Origin: Mikrocytos mackini
Lineage: Eukaryota > Endomyxa > Ascetosporea > Mikrocytida > Mikrocytiidae
Length of the DNA stretch: 40,127 nucleotides
NCBI GenBank assembly: GCA_030180075.1
Contig: JASNJN010000126.1
Coordinates: 1 to 40,127 of the forward strand
Direction: 5' to 3'
Part shown: positions 1 to 11,620 of the stretch, in pieces
Numbering within the stretch: position 1 is the stretch's first letter
Layout of the letters: each line of letters starts with the position of its first letter
Translations under genes and position numbers: made by a program
The notes under the pieces: generated by a model
What the model was told of the DNA's origin: nothing
Databases searched by the model: none
Seen by the model: only the letters and a program-made list of their open reading frames with translations

Positions 1-1007
1 TGTTCTATGAATGGCTATTTCCTCATTACGCTTGATATGTANAATTTAGTTTTGGCAACATGTGTGATCTTTTCTTTTGGAATTCTTCTTTAACCAGCTT
101 TATTCTAGAAATGTAAATCCAATACTTCTCTCTTATTTGAATCTCATCTTTCAAACTTATTCAGATGTTTGAACGTTAGTTTTCTCTATAATAATTTACA
201 TTTTCGAGATTCTATTTAAGTACTTCTTTGTTAAATGTACCCCAGACAATTCATCTTCGAAATTAGTAAAATGCTTTGTCAAACATATTACAACATCAAA
301 AAGCATGCCCAATAAATACTGTTTGTCAACTTTGGATATATTTTCCTTCCCCATAGATTTAAAGTCTAAGAAGAGAAACAGTCGCGTGTTAATTAACTTT
401 ATTCACCCTATATTTCATAGAATTCTTTTTACAACCCATCGAATAGATTTTCAATTGATGTGAGTCTTAGTTAAAGTCCCTATATATGACCAAGAGTTGA
501 AAATGAGATGGGTACTGTCTTCTTCTGGTATTATATCTTAATGAGTCGTCAGAAACATATATTGTGGTATGTATAGTAAAGGTAATTCAAGGGTTTCCAA
601 AAATCACTTCCAATATACAATTTCGTGTTGAATATAATGTGCTTGGTGAAGTCGGAAGTTAATTTGGTTGCTTGTCTTTCAAGACTTCCCCATTAATCAT
701 GGCCATTCCTCACATCTTCACTTTTATCAACATGGCGCGTTTATTGAATAAATCCGCAGCTTGGTATAGGACTAAAATCGTCATTTTTTATTTCCATGTA
801 TATATCGATTTATGACATTGTCTAGCACTGCAATTTCTGCTAATTGGGATATTTCGGCCCGTGCTCGTAGTGACGATCTTCTGAATTCTATAAAGAAACG
901 CTCCTGAGGTATACTGTTCTAGGGCATGTAGTTGGAATTTTATGTCTCAAGTGGAGACTTGTGCGCTTGTGTTCTGAACATATTAATTTGAAATTTTATT
1001 TTTTAAA
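1..1007. other. AT-rich stretch with no recognisable gene
   Basis: I see no reading frame with recognisable coding character and no clear terminal inverted repeat here. It ends in an A/T-rich leader (TTTTTTAAA) directly before the ATG of the decayed MULE transposase at 1008. A single N is at position 42. Confidence 0.5.
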
Positions 1008-2389
1008 ATGAAAAACGGAAAGAACACGATAAACGAGATAGATATATGTATAGGAAAGAGGTATTATTCATTATCTAGCTTTCTTAAGGCGTTGGCAGCC
1101 TATCAGAATCACTCAAAGATACGCCTTTCCATAAAAAGAAGCGAAACTCTAAAAAACAAAAAGAAGCTACCTTCGACTATTACAGACTGTCCAGAAACTC
1201 ACAAGAACTTAATTTTTTACCGGCTCCAGTTCGCTTGTGAATTTGGTTCTAAACAAACAGAGAATTCCATCACCAATGTACACAGCAGAAAAAGCAAGAC
1301 AAAGAAACACGGATGTCCATTCGAACTTAACATCATTTGTCGCTCCAACTATCTATTGATCAACAAAGTAACGAAACATTCCACACATCCAGTTATAACC
1401 CTCAAAACTCCAGAGATTAGTACACAAATGATGAAAGACATAATAAACGCCAAAAAGCTTAAAGCATCTTCTCATTTGGTGACAGATTTACTCTTCAAAG
1501 AACATGGAATTAAACTAACAAATAAGAACCTCCACAACTTGACAAAAACATACAAAAAAATAGAAAAAGAAGATCAACTCACTATCATAGAAAACGAAGA
1601 CAATTTAAAGATTTTAAAAGATTTTGAGGACAATGCCTTTGCATATATTTATTTCAACGAGTTCATGATAAATATATAAGAATTTTGGTGAATTAGTTTT
1701 AATGGATTCAACTTTTGGTGTAATTGAAAAACATTGGAGTTTATTTGTTCTTCTTGTAGTCAATTCTGAAGGTCATAGTGAAGTATTCCTTTGGTTTATA
1801 TGTAAAAATGAAACTCTTGAAACTTTGCATCCGGTATTTGTTTATGCAAAACAATTTTTTGATTTTTCAAAGACAGTTTCCTTTTATACCGACAAAGATT
1901 TTAGCGAAAGAAATATTGTGAAAACATATTTCAAAAATGCGAATTTAGGAATTTGGTACTTACATATAATAAAAATTTTTCAGAGGGAATTTACGTGGCA
2001 AAAAGAAAAATGAATTTAAATGAAAGATATTCTGAATTAAAAAAAGTGGTCAAAATATTGAATTGTAATTCATATGAAACTGCAAAAGAGTTAATTGAAC
2101 AACTTTCGCCTAAACTTAAGGAGTATTTTAAGAAAAACTGGCTCTCTATATACAAAGAATGTATGGAAAATCTTCGCCTACCTGTATGAAATTTGGGCAT
2201 CCGTACCGCAAACCGATGCGAAAGTTTCTTTAGTAAATTGAAGGCGAAGGCAAAGAAAAAAGACATAATAGAAGGTTTCCTTTCAAACATGCTTAGATTT
2301 ATAGAAAATAGGCGTTTTGAGTTGGACAGTAGAATTATGCACCAGTATTTAATAACAGGTACACGTGTATGGAATAGACATTCAAAGTN
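1008..2389 (+). pseudogene. Decayed MULE (Mutator-like) transposase
   Basis: Four consecutive reading-frame pieces on one strand make up one broken transposase. The first (1008-1679, 223 aa) looks like the N-terminal DNA-binding region of MULE transposases, basic with Cys/His pairs around residues 77-130. The second (1702-2013) carries the first catalytic aspartate in 'MDSTFGV' and the second in 'FYTDKDF'; the CxxH that normally follows is degraded to 'WYLHI'. The third (about 1953-2189) is the helical linker. The fourth (2190-2389) has the catalytic glutamate in 'GIRTANRCESFF'. Lesions are a 1-nt frame change between about 1640 and 1680, a frame change near 1960-1985 and an in-frame TGA at 2187-2189. 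The SWIM-finger C-terminus is missing because a MITE-like element begins at 2375. The DDE spacing and motifs match the MULE pieces at 11962-13974 and 18151-19461, which supports the family call. It cannot encode an active enzyme as read. Confidence 0.85.
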
Positions 2390-2799
2390 TTGATCTTGAT
2401 CGAGATGGTAATCGAAAAACAATCAAAATTTTTCGATAACCGATATCGATACGGGGTAATTTTCGATATTTAATAAAATTGATATCTATGCTGAAAAACT
2501 CATTTGAAATGAAACATATTCCATTTTGTGTAACTTTAAACGTTCAAACGATATCCAGTGTGTATTTGGAAGCAAATCAACACATTCGTTTTCTATAAAG
2601 TGGCCATTTTATGTTAATTTAGTCGTTTTTTTGAAATTTTTTATGTATTTAGTAATTGCAGATATGTGTGTAATTTTAATGAAATTTGGAGAAAAGTGTT
2701 AAAAAAATCATGACAAATGCTTAAATATCGATATATCATATCGATTATACATTTCGAGATATCGATTCAAATCATTTTCGATAAAATTTGGAATGTCTA
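2375..2799. mobile_element. MITE-like element with TAGACATTC ends
   Basis: The left end TAGACATTCAAAG (2375) is answered by the reverse complement, TTGGAATGTCTA, ending at 2799. Both subterminal regions are rich in repeated ATCGAT/GATATCG palindromes. It has no coding capacity and truncates the upstream MULE pseudogene. I found no target duplication, and the next element begins within about 5 bp. An N at 2389 lies in the left terminus. Confidence 0.5.
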
Positions 2800-2804
2800 A
2801 TAAC

Positions 2805-3439
2805 TAGGGTGCGGATAATATGTGACTTTTTTGTGTCCTAAAGATATGTGAATATGTGACTTTTTGGCGATAAAATATGTGATTTTTCAAAGTAGGCATA
2901 TTTTCACCCAATACATCTGAAAGTTTATGTTCTAGCATGTTTCTCGTGTTCAATTGGCATGGATTCTATGATTTTTATTGCTTAAACTATGAAAATTTTT
3001 ATTTTTTATCAATTATATTTTCATGGTGTTCAAAAAATCAAAATTGAAAAATTCTCAAAATTTTTGCCTGAAAATGCTTCTATGCGTTTATTTCAACAAA
3101 ATAACATAGCTAAGATATTTCTTATCATTTGAAAAGTATATACAAAAAATTTTTTGACAATCTTGAAATTGTCCATATTTGAGTTGTAAAATTTTGTATT
3201 ATCAACCAAAAGTTCATTAATTTTCTCTGAAATGATATCTACATATACAACTATACGTTAGAAATCATTTAATAACAAAATTTTGGGAAAATTCGAACTT
3301 TTTATTTTCCCATTTTCTCCCAAAATAGGGGTCTGATATGTGGATATATATGACACTACATTATAATTTGAGCCGAGATTTCCAGTTCGATATGTGGATT
3401 TATATGTGATATGTGGATTTTCATATTATCCGCACCCTA
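2805..3439. mobile_element. hAT-type MITE (635 bp, TAGGGTGCGG ends)
   Basis: It starts TAGGGTGCGGATAATATG and ends with the exact inverse; 18 bp of terminal repeat are perfect and the flanking C/G extends the match to 19. The first five bases fit the YARNG rule of hAT termini. The interior is AT-rich with repeated 'ATATGTGA/ATATGTGGAT' motifs near both ends and has no reading frame. The flanking octamers (ctaataac / gtcatcat) do not match, so the insertion is old or the site has rearranged. Confidence 0.7.
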
Positions 3440-5717
3440 GTCATCATACCAAATGTTGACCAGGTAATGATCCGATAGGGAATGCCCAACTACAAATCGA
3501 TCAAAGCACGTATTGCTAACATATAAGACATTTCTAACTCAAAGTTCTCTAAACACCCACCATGTGCTTCTACAAGATCTATATTGAACAAACTAACAAA
3601 AGTATTTCAATGCGAGACAAGTCATCTGTGATATCTCCATATTATCCGCATGATTTCGTTTTAAGACATCAGTCCAAAATATGTTTGGACAGTATATTCC
3701 TGGCTATACATTCTTATAATCTGCAACTCCTTCCTCACAGCCGAACAACTTGCTTGAGTTTTCTAGTGTGTAATGGGTACAAAAGACCAGATTAATCCCG
3801 TATAATTCTTTTTGGAGTTCCAAGTCAACCAGAACCAGCTTCTCTACATTCAAACTACAAGATACCACATTCTTCTAATCCAAATAAAGATATACTGAGT
3901 AGTGAAGAGGAACTAACACCCGTGTACAACAAACATTTCCACAATGGGGAAACTTACTTCCTTATTTACATCATTTTGACGATTAGCTTACGCATTGTAT
4001 ATGAGGAAGAAATAATATGTAACCTCTGAGTCCACTTCGTATGTTTGCCGAAGTTAATGTATTTGCGGCGGGGTCTCGGAACAAGAAATAACACACATCG
4101 AAGCATCTTCTACAACTTTGAGAAGAAATACATCGTACCATTCTGCACAATTTATTAAAACGGATCGGATCGAACAACAGGCGGGGAGCCAGCCAGATTC
4201 TCGTGGATCTTGTACCATACTCGATAGCCATGGATCGATACCGGCAAGGCTGTATAAAACACATGGAACAAAACAATCATTGCGTATATCATATTCAACA
4301 TGATAATTGAGAACTATTCTGTGAGAACATAAAGATAAGGAGGAATCATGAAGGTGAACAAAAAACATGAAACGAAGAAGAATATAAAGCTTATGCTTCA
4401 CTTTAATACGCTATCTATTTACGTATGAATAATATACTACATGATAAAGTTATTTATTATGGGTAACTGGGCTTAATTTAATATTTAAAAATAAATATAT
4501 AAGTATGAGGGATAATGAAACATAAGATAATATATTTAATGAATTAATTCCAAAACATTAAATTTTTAATTTATTAATTTTATAACAAATATATCGCAAA
4601 TTTAGTTTAACAATATATGTAGTTTGAAACTTTTTTACAATAACCTTTAAAGGGCCCTTGAATATCTATATTATATATTTTATTCAAATATTATTTCAAT
4701 TTACTTACTCGGATCCTTATTTATCTGATCATTTCGTTAAAGCCATTGTAAAATATGATCTCATTTCAATCATTCGATTGATATAAAGTTGCCGACATTT
4801 TGTTTCTTCCTTGTTCTGGTTCTACCCTACCAAGAAAACTATATTTGCACTTTATCTTTTACTTCCTTGTCTTCTATAAATCTTTTGAGTCCGTTTTTAT
4901 TCCTTTTTAAATATTAAAACAGCTTATTTCAAAGATATAAATCTCTCATGGCTATTTGATTGTCAACTTTATAAGTTTCGTCATCCTTCAATTTTAAACA
5001 ATTGAAATCTGTGTTTCTAGTGCTAATTCGAATTTTAATCTTGCAAAATATAATCAAATTCCCAATTTCCCATCAATGATTTGGATATATGCTGTTCAAA
5101 TCGGTACATTTTCTATGGTCTGTATCATAAGACATTTGTAATAATTCTTCGGAACCTAATAATGTCCATGGGGTAGGGGTTGTGTATTTGAGCACTATGC
5201 TAATTATTGTTGCTATTGCATATTTCTGGTTACCTTATAATGGGATTAACTTCTTGCTATAGTTGGTTGAGTCAGATTGTTGAAATTATGCAAATTTAAA
5301 ATTTATTTTTTGAAAAAAGGACATTTTATGCAACATGTCAAAACAAGACATTTATAACTTACCAGAACAGGTTTAATATAGTATAATATTCATATATACA
5401 TTATAACATAAACAAATATAGATTCTATATAACTATTCTAATTATGCATTTGGGGTGCCCTAATGATTATATATGATTTTTTCAAAATCTAATTATAATT
5501 TCAAATTTTCTATAAAATAAAATATATGAATTCCTTCCAATCGGAGATATTATGGGTGGAAAATTTCCTGAAATTTGGTAAAAATATATGATTTTTACCA
5601 AATCACATATTTTCCGACCCCTACTTATTATCAAGATCTCAGTTTAATATAATCGGAAATCTGTTGTTTGTGTTTAGCTTTTCATCTGCGTTATATTAAA
5701 TGATCTCATCTTTGGAT
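3440..5717. other. Intergenic region, no supported gene
   Basis: Reading frames here are short (at most 115 codons), overlap on both strands and show no recognisable domain. About 4060-4270 is noticeably less AT-rich than its surroundings and is open on both strands, which could be a remnant of an older coding sequence, but I cannot name it. Around 5449-5622 the ends GGGGTGCCC...AT and ...CCGACCCCTA loosely mirror each other, suggesting a degraded MITE related to the one at 2805. Confidence 0.4.
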
Positions 5718-6081
5718 TAGAGATTGGACTTACGAATATTCGTTTTGAAAAACTTCGAATATTCGCCAAAAATCGAATTTCTGGTATTCGTTTTCCGATT
5801 TTTTTTAAAAATAATTTCAATTTTTGCAAAAATTTTCAAAAAATATTCGAATATTCGTTAATTTTTTGGTGTCAAAAAGTTAAATTTTGTAGTTAAATAA
5901 AAAAAGACATGCAAAATTTAGTTTTTAAAACCACAATGACGAAATCATTAATAAAAATAAATTTGTTAAAAAAATTTCAGCATATTAAGATATTTCAAAA
6001 TTCCGAAGATTATTCGAATATTCGTCTACTTGGAAAATCGTGCTTCGAATATTCGTGTATTTTGCAAGTGTCCAATCTCTA
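5718..6081 (+). mobile_element. hAT-type MITE, copy A (364 bp)
   Basis: It begins TAGAGATTGGAC and ends GTCCAATCTCTA, so it has a 12-bp perfect terminal inverted repeat fitting the YARNG hAT pattern. The interior repeats the palindrome CGAATATTCG many times. The same 364-bp element lies in the opposite orientation at 8872-9235. The first dozen or so codons of the following hAT reading frame (ATG at 6040) are actually MITE sequence, so this insertion has replaced or cut the true 5' end of that gene. No matching 8-bp target duplication is visible. Confidence 0.75.
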
Positions 6082-7464
6082 ATCAAACAACAAATACAAG
6101 CGGGAGAACATGCATCTATTGCTCTTGATATATGGTCGCTAAGGCCTTCTTCATTGTTAGGGGTAAATATTAAAATAACTTTTGAAAATTCTTCATCTTA
6201 CACAATTCTTTTGGACTTGACCGACATCGATGATCACTACTCTTTAACAATCAACAACAAGCTAAGAGACATTTGCAAAGAGTATGCAATCGAACAATCT
6301 AAGTTGTCAAGCTATTGTAGTGACAACGCAGCGAATATGTTGAAATCGCTGAGATTGTTTCCTGAAGACATAAAAGAAAATACAGATCAAAATGACATAA
6401 TAGAAGAGTTCAACAATATTCCTTTTACAGCAGAAACATCATTGAGCACATTCGAGAAAAAGTTTTTTGGATGTTTTGCTCACAAAATTAACCTCATCAT
6501 GTTTCATCCTCTTAACGGCATTCCAATACTAAAGGATTTATTCAACAGTATTATTCAGGTTATAAAGAGTATGAAAACATTGGACATCCCTTCTTATAAC
6601 CCAATTCCACTTCCATCACTTATAAGATGGCACTCTACATATGATACATTACAGGCATTTTATGATCAAAAGGATGTTATTAATAGTTACTTTTATTCTC
6701 ATGAATTGAAGACATAAATTACCTGATTTCTATAGAAGCGGATTTTAGATCTTTAAAATACATCCTAACAATAATTAATAAACTTAAAATTTTAACTAAA
6801 TTAATAGAAAGAGATGATATATTTATTGGCGATTTTTTAGTTTCTTTATACGATTTCTATCACAAGTTAGCCTACGTTTTGAAAGAATATAATCAAAAGA
6901 ATGTTAAAGAAGGAATAATCAGGATTCTATTACATTGGTTATTGAGACAATAGAAAAGTATTCGAAGCCAAAGAACACAATTTCTGCGGAATTTCAAGGA
7001 GGGCGATCTTTCTATCTATACAGGACACCAATGAGTACGAAGCTGTCCCGGATAATATAGTAGCTATCCTCAAGAAACACGAAGCTAAGGACACGTCATT
7101 ATTAATCCACCTCTTGGAGTCGTCTTTTTCTGGTCCGATGTCACATACAGAATTGGAAACAACTACGGAACAACAGGAAGAGTACCCTTTTGACGAACTG
7201 GACCAAGGGGGTGAGTATAGTTCTGACGTTGAAAAGTTTAACTCTAGTATCACGCGTAACAAGAAGAGAACGCAGGAATTAGTGGGATTGGAAAGAGAAA
7301 TGGAGGAATATATACGTACAAGGAAGTTCTACGATGAAACCATTCTATTCCTGAGATCACAACAAATGAGATTGACCATAATGTTTAAGATCTTTACTAA
7401 AGTAAAGAGCATAATATATGGAAATTGCGCCATTGGGTGTGTATTTTTCAAGCAAAAATCTTGA
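6040..7464 (+). pseudogene. Decayed hAT transposase
   Basis: The 6040-6717 frame (225 aa, of which only the part after about 6083 is transposase) contains the hAT catalytic core landmarks: 'SIALDIWS' with the first aspartate, 'YCSDNAANM' with the second, the CxxH motif in 'CFAHKINLI' and a conserved tryptophan block in 'LIRWHSTYD'. Homology continues past the TAA at 6715-6717 in shifted frames ('SIEADFRSLKYIL', then 'LVSLYDFYHKLAYVL'). A last open piece (7114-7464) ends with a segment like the C-terminal hAT dimerisation region ('LEREMEEYIRT...LFLRSQQMRL'). The BED finger is absent, removed by the MITE at 5718-6081. There are at least two frame breaks, so it is inactive. A second hAT transposase half lies at 19465-20508; the two are related only at motif level. 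Confidence 0.85.
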
Positions 7465-7662
7465 GTTACTGACATAGATGCATATAGATTTAGCAATTAA
7501 CCGTTCCAATCGAATATCCGGTTTCGAATATTTTGGTTGGATACCAGAACTATTAGGATTAGTTAGAAATTCATATTTATATTTTACTTGCCTATAAAAA
7601 TAAGGCATAAATACTCCAGCGGCTATATTTAACTGTTTATAAATATAAATATCGACTTAATA

Positions 7663-8661
7663 CAGTCATCCCTGGTTAAAATCACATTTTTGTATTTTTC
7701 AAATTTACGTGATCTTAACCAGGCGGAATTTTAACAATTCCCTAACTCCGTGTATCAAACATATAGTAGAATCCAAAAAAGATCCATATTTTCGATATAC
7801 GTCCGTCATATAATAACTGCTTAGAAGTAGACAACCGGTATATTGACATTTGGGTCATTTTCAGATTTGGGATTTTGACAAACTTTTTAATATTACATTT
7901 CTGAAATTTAAAGAGGCGGAGCCCCTTTTTTGGTGACATTAAATAGGTGTGATCTTATAAAATATGCTTTTAACAAGGAACCACCGTATATAAATACGCG
8001 AAATTATTATTCAAATTTCTATATGAACAAAAATATTAATCCGGATGTTATCGAAACAGAATGCGCTTTTCTGGCTTCCATCACATTTTCCCCCAAACAG
8101 GTTTCATTTCCCCCAAATTATTTTAAACCGGACCAAAAATCACAAAATAATCACCGATGATACTTTTTGAAAGATATTGTATTTTCCGGAGGAAAATACA
8201 CTAAACCGAACGCTCAGACGGTGATTTAACCGACACCACCTCGATAAACGGCCGGTTTAAAATTTGGAATTTTCCAAAATCCGAATTTTTACAATTTGAA
8301 ATTTGGGGGAAAATGAAATTTTACTTGGTGAAAAATGAAATAATTTGGGGGATATTGGGACGATTTGGGGGAAAATGGGATGATTTGGGGGNAAATGAAA
8401 CGATTTGGGGGAAAATGAAATCTGAGCCTCAAATTTAGATGTTTGTAAATATAAGTTTTGGCACTAACCGGCAATATATACGTTCAATATGCATTCCCAT
8501 AATTTTTGTATTTTGGGAATATGTCAGAGGCCGTAAAATTCAATTTAAAAATTCGGTAAAATTCTACTACACCGTTATAAGCGATAATTTGTTATATCCG
8601 AACAAAATTATAGAGGAAAATGGGACATTTTTGATGACTTCGTTATATCCGGAGTTGACTG
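7663..8661. mobile_element. pogo/Tc1-like non-autonomous element, TA-flanked
   Basis: The left end TA|CAGTCATCCCTGGTTA and the right end ATATCCGGAGTTGACTG|TA form an imperfect terminal inverted repeat (CAGTCA, then a pyrimidine-rich segment, then GGnTA) flanked by TA dinucleotides. This is the arrangement of pogo/Tigger elements of the Tc1/mariner superfamily. Phrases such as CGTTATATCCG and GTGATCTTAACCAG near the ends are typical of their subterminal repeats. There is no transposase; reading frames inside are short. It contains a 20-bp tandem array at about 8301-8422. Confidence 0.6.
8301..8422 (+). repeat. 20-bp tandem array (ATTTGGGGGAAAATGAAACG unit)
   Basis: Units start at 8301, about 8322 (degenerate), 8343, 8363, 8383 and 8403, so the spacing is 20-21 bp. 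One base is N (8392). Two units of the inverse sequence (TTTCCCCCAAA), also 20-21 bp apart, occur at about 8084-8120, so the array has an inverted partner about 180 bp upstream within the same element. Confidence 0.85.
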
Positions 8662-8871
8662 TATTACAAAAAGAAAACTAAACGATTTTATTTTAAATGT
8701 GGTGATTCCCATAGTTTGTTGTTTTTATTTTAAACTTAAACTATATAATTCTTCATATGTTAGAAACTAAATTAACTAGACCAAAGGGGAAACTTTAACT
8801 AAATACCGTAAACATTTATAAAATGGAATTTCAATTCATTTCTCTAAAAATACTCAACTTTCAGTGGGAGT

Positions 8872-9235
8872 TAGGGATTGAACACTTGCAAAATGTACGA
8901 ATATTTGAAGCACGCTTTTCAAAGGACACGAATATTCGAATAATCTTCGAAATTTTCAAATGTCATAATATACTGAAAAGTTCAAAATAAATTTATTTCA
9001 AATATTGATTTCGTCATTTTGGGTTTAAAATCAAAATTTTGCATAATTTTTTTTATTCAATTCCAAAATTTAATTTTTTCAAATCAAAAAATCGACAAAT
9101 ATTCGAATATTTTTGAAAATTTTCGCAAAATTTTAAATTATTTTTAAAAAATATTCGGAAAACGAATACCAGAAATTCGACTTTTGACGAATATTCGAAG
9201 TTTTTTTAAAACGAATATTCGTATGTCCAATCTCA
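8872..9235 (-). mobile_element. hAT-type MITE, copy B (364 bp, inverted relative to copy A)
   Basis: Read on the minus strand it begins TGAGATTGGACATACG and follows copy A (5718-6081) along its whole length, with scattered substitutions and the same total length of 364 bp. The outer end is TAGGGATTGAACACTTG. Together the two copies bracket 6082-8871 as an inverted pair. No target duplication is visible. Confidence 0.75.
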
Positions 9236-9519
9236 CTGAGATTATCATTCCACAAACCATAAATTAACAGTAATAGCCCGAAAAGAACAAAATTTTTTTT
9301 CAAAAAATTACAGCCCAAATATCGGGACAGACAAAAACCCGGTCTATGTATTTTGAAAAAAAATATTTTACTATTTTAATATTTACATATAAATAAACCA
9401 ATTTAGTTAATTACTATCTATTCCATATAATATTTTGTTTCAATAAATACGTCTTAATACAAACTAAAAACTATTGAAATTATTCTGAATTTACTAATGT
9501 ATTTAATTATTATCTCTCA

Positions 9520-9929
9520 TTAATGCTGACCCGGGTCTAACTTTGCTTGGTCGCCCTGGTTTTTTTTCTTTTGTATATAGTTATTAAATATTTTCTTTTT
9601 AATAATGCTACTTTCTGTGTATGCAATGTGTTTACATTTGTATTCCTTTAAAAAGATGGAACAACTACAAATAATATCATACTGGTGTGTAAGCTGAGCT
9701 GGGTTGTAGCTCACTACTGGTATGGAAATGTATCGTATAAACTCTTCAAATTCTTTCAAACGAGTCAAATTATTGCGTACCGAGACAACAAAATTCTTAG
9801 TTTCGTCGCTAATTGTATTTTCACTGATAATATAACTCATAGAATTCCATTGATCCTCAATTTGTACTACGTTCATTTCTATTTCCTCCTTTGGGTAGAT
9901 AATGTTAGATTGAAAAAGACATTTTTTTT
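9520..9929 (-). pseudogene. MULE transposase C-terminal SWIM-finger fragment
   Basis: The frame from the ATG at 9876 to the stop at 9520 encodes 118 aa, and the same frame is open further upstream to the edge of the long inverted repeat (about 9930). Residues around 70-85 read 'CSCSIFLKEYKCKHI', a CxCx8CxH SWIM zinc finger, the DNA-binding finger that follows the DDE domain in MULE transposases. A basic Gln/Lys-rich tail ends the protein. The DDE domain is not found next to it. The frame is interrupted precisely where the neighbouring 5.4-kb MULE begins, so this appears to be a gene fragment cut by that insertion. Its finger differs from the CC-x9-C-x-H form in the other MULEs here, so it is a different subfamily. 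Confidence 0.7.
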
Positions 9930-11620
9930 AATAAAGACAGATATTGGAAATACAAATTCATTGTTAGTCTTGCATTATTTTGCTAGTTTTTCAAGATTAA
10001 CAAGAATACGTAATGTTTCCTACATTTGGAAATGTACGTAATTTCGAAGAACAAAATTACTACTTGCGAATTCGTTTTTATTAATTTTAAAAACGGTTTA
10101 AGGATTCATTTCCTTATTCTATAGGAATTCTGTAGAGGTTGTGATATTTCTCAAATATCGAAGAACCCTGTAATAAGTAGGAACACAGTACGGCGTTTTA
10201 TGATATTTGAACGTTAATTTTTCTCGTTTTCTTCTTTTTGAAGTTGCAGGTACTTTTAGATGCGAATACAATATTGTGCTGACGTATTAAACCCTCTACG
10301 ATTCTCGTGTAAATGTCCTTAGATTTTAGATTATGGATGAGGTATATAGCCATGAGAATATCAGGAATGTTTCTATTGCGAAAATAGATCGTTTCTTAAT
10401 AGAATACATTAGGCCATCCACCGTTTTAGTTGCCGATGGAGCAAATGTCTATACAAATGTTAAACAGAAACTCCCTTTTGATTCCAAGGATGAAAAAGTT
10501 AATCATTCCGATAGATATTTTACGAATGAAAATGGCTACACAATTAAAAACATTGAGAGTGTGGTCTGAACTTAAGGACACGATTAAAACATCTGGATCT
10601 TCATAGGATTCGCTGACAGTAAAAAGTTATATCTTATTTAAAAATTCAAGTTATCGATGGAAGCTTTATATGATTTTCGTTAGTATTGATGCAGTTAAAT
10701 AACTAAAGTTTTAATAAATAATTTTGTTTTTCAGGGTTTCAGTTTTTGTCAACATTTTTTAATATAGAGGAACGAAAAGGTAGCTGTTCCAAAGAGTAAA
10801 AACTTGGCGAATTATATTTGCACGTAAATAGAATTTTTATATTGTTTATTTAGACCTTATTTTGTTACAATGTATCCCAATTTTGATCATGTTGGCGGTT
10901 CTAGTTTGGTTTGTTAATCTAACCCTTGTGTTTGTAGTTCACGATCATGTTTTTAAAATTTATTTATTTTTGTTTACGAGAGAGTAATATTGTTTTGTTA
11001 CTATCCCATAACTGTACTATGAAACCATGTGGCGCTGGGTTGCTGTATAGCTTTTAAAAACATTGTATATTTAATACATTTACAAAATTTTAAAAATGAA
11101 AGATGAGACCCTACAGCAACACAGAGACGCTCATCCCGATCTAAACCGTTTGAAAGAGAGTGATTACAACACACCGCCGCATGCCATTGAAACAGGTAAT
11201 GAAAGAAGTGGACACAGTTAATATGAGGAAGGAATAAGATTTAATAGCGCTGATGAAGTTATGGAGTGGAAGCTAGTACACGAGGAGATTTATAAAATCA
11301 AATTAACTACAAAACGATGTAGAAAGCTTAAAACCAAGGATTTGGGAAGTATTCAAACCGAAAAACATAGGGATGAACTGATCAGAAGATTGGTTTATCG
11401 TGAATTGGAGTATGAATGTGTAAACGGAACCGAACGTAAGTCACGGGCTCAGAAACGAATAACAAGTACACAAAAGAAAAACTGCCCAATGCTTGTTAAA
11501 ATTGTATGCAGAAGAGGGAAATTGGAAATTGCTAGGTTTGGTGAAGAACACAGTTTTGATTGTACAGACGTGTACAGTGAGCAAGATTTATCCAAAGAGC
11601 ACATCGGGATAATCAATTTT
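9930..11620 (+). repeat. Left arm of long inverted repeat
   Basis: It is the inverse of 13615-15304. It carries the Merlin-like fragment at 10333-10569 and a truncated copy of the MULE N-terminus at 11261-11650. The match stops inside the transposase reading frame, after AATCAATTTT at 11620. The unique sequence beyond appends a few unrelated codons before a stop. Confidence 0.9.
10333..10613 (+). pseudogene. Merlin/IS1595-like transposase fragment (left arm)
   Basis: The 78-codon frame contains 'TVLVADGANVYTNV', which matches the second catalytic aspartate region of ISXO2-like/Merlin transposases. It is followed by 'VNHSDRYFTNENGYTIKNIES', corresponding to the conserved NHS...F...G...TN.IE block. 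The frame then shifts by one and homology continues as 'WSELKDTIK', the WxxLK that normally follows. The N-terminal half and first catalytic aspartate are not found upstream. The identical frame break occurs in the right-arm copy, so the fragment was already dead when the arms were duplicated. It is a passenger inside the MULE arm. Confidence 0.75.

Noticed and set aside
4054-4401. 115-aa minus-strand frame
   Set aside because: It has no recognisable domain, overlaps frames on both strands and shows no start context; kept only as a compositional oddity.
8301-8422. CRISPR-like array
   Set aside because: Units are contiguous 20-mers without unique spacers, in a eukaryotic transposon context; it is a minisatellite.
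9685-10041. 118-codon plus-strand frame
   Set aside because: It is the antisense shadow of the SWIM-finger MULE fragment running into the inverted arm.
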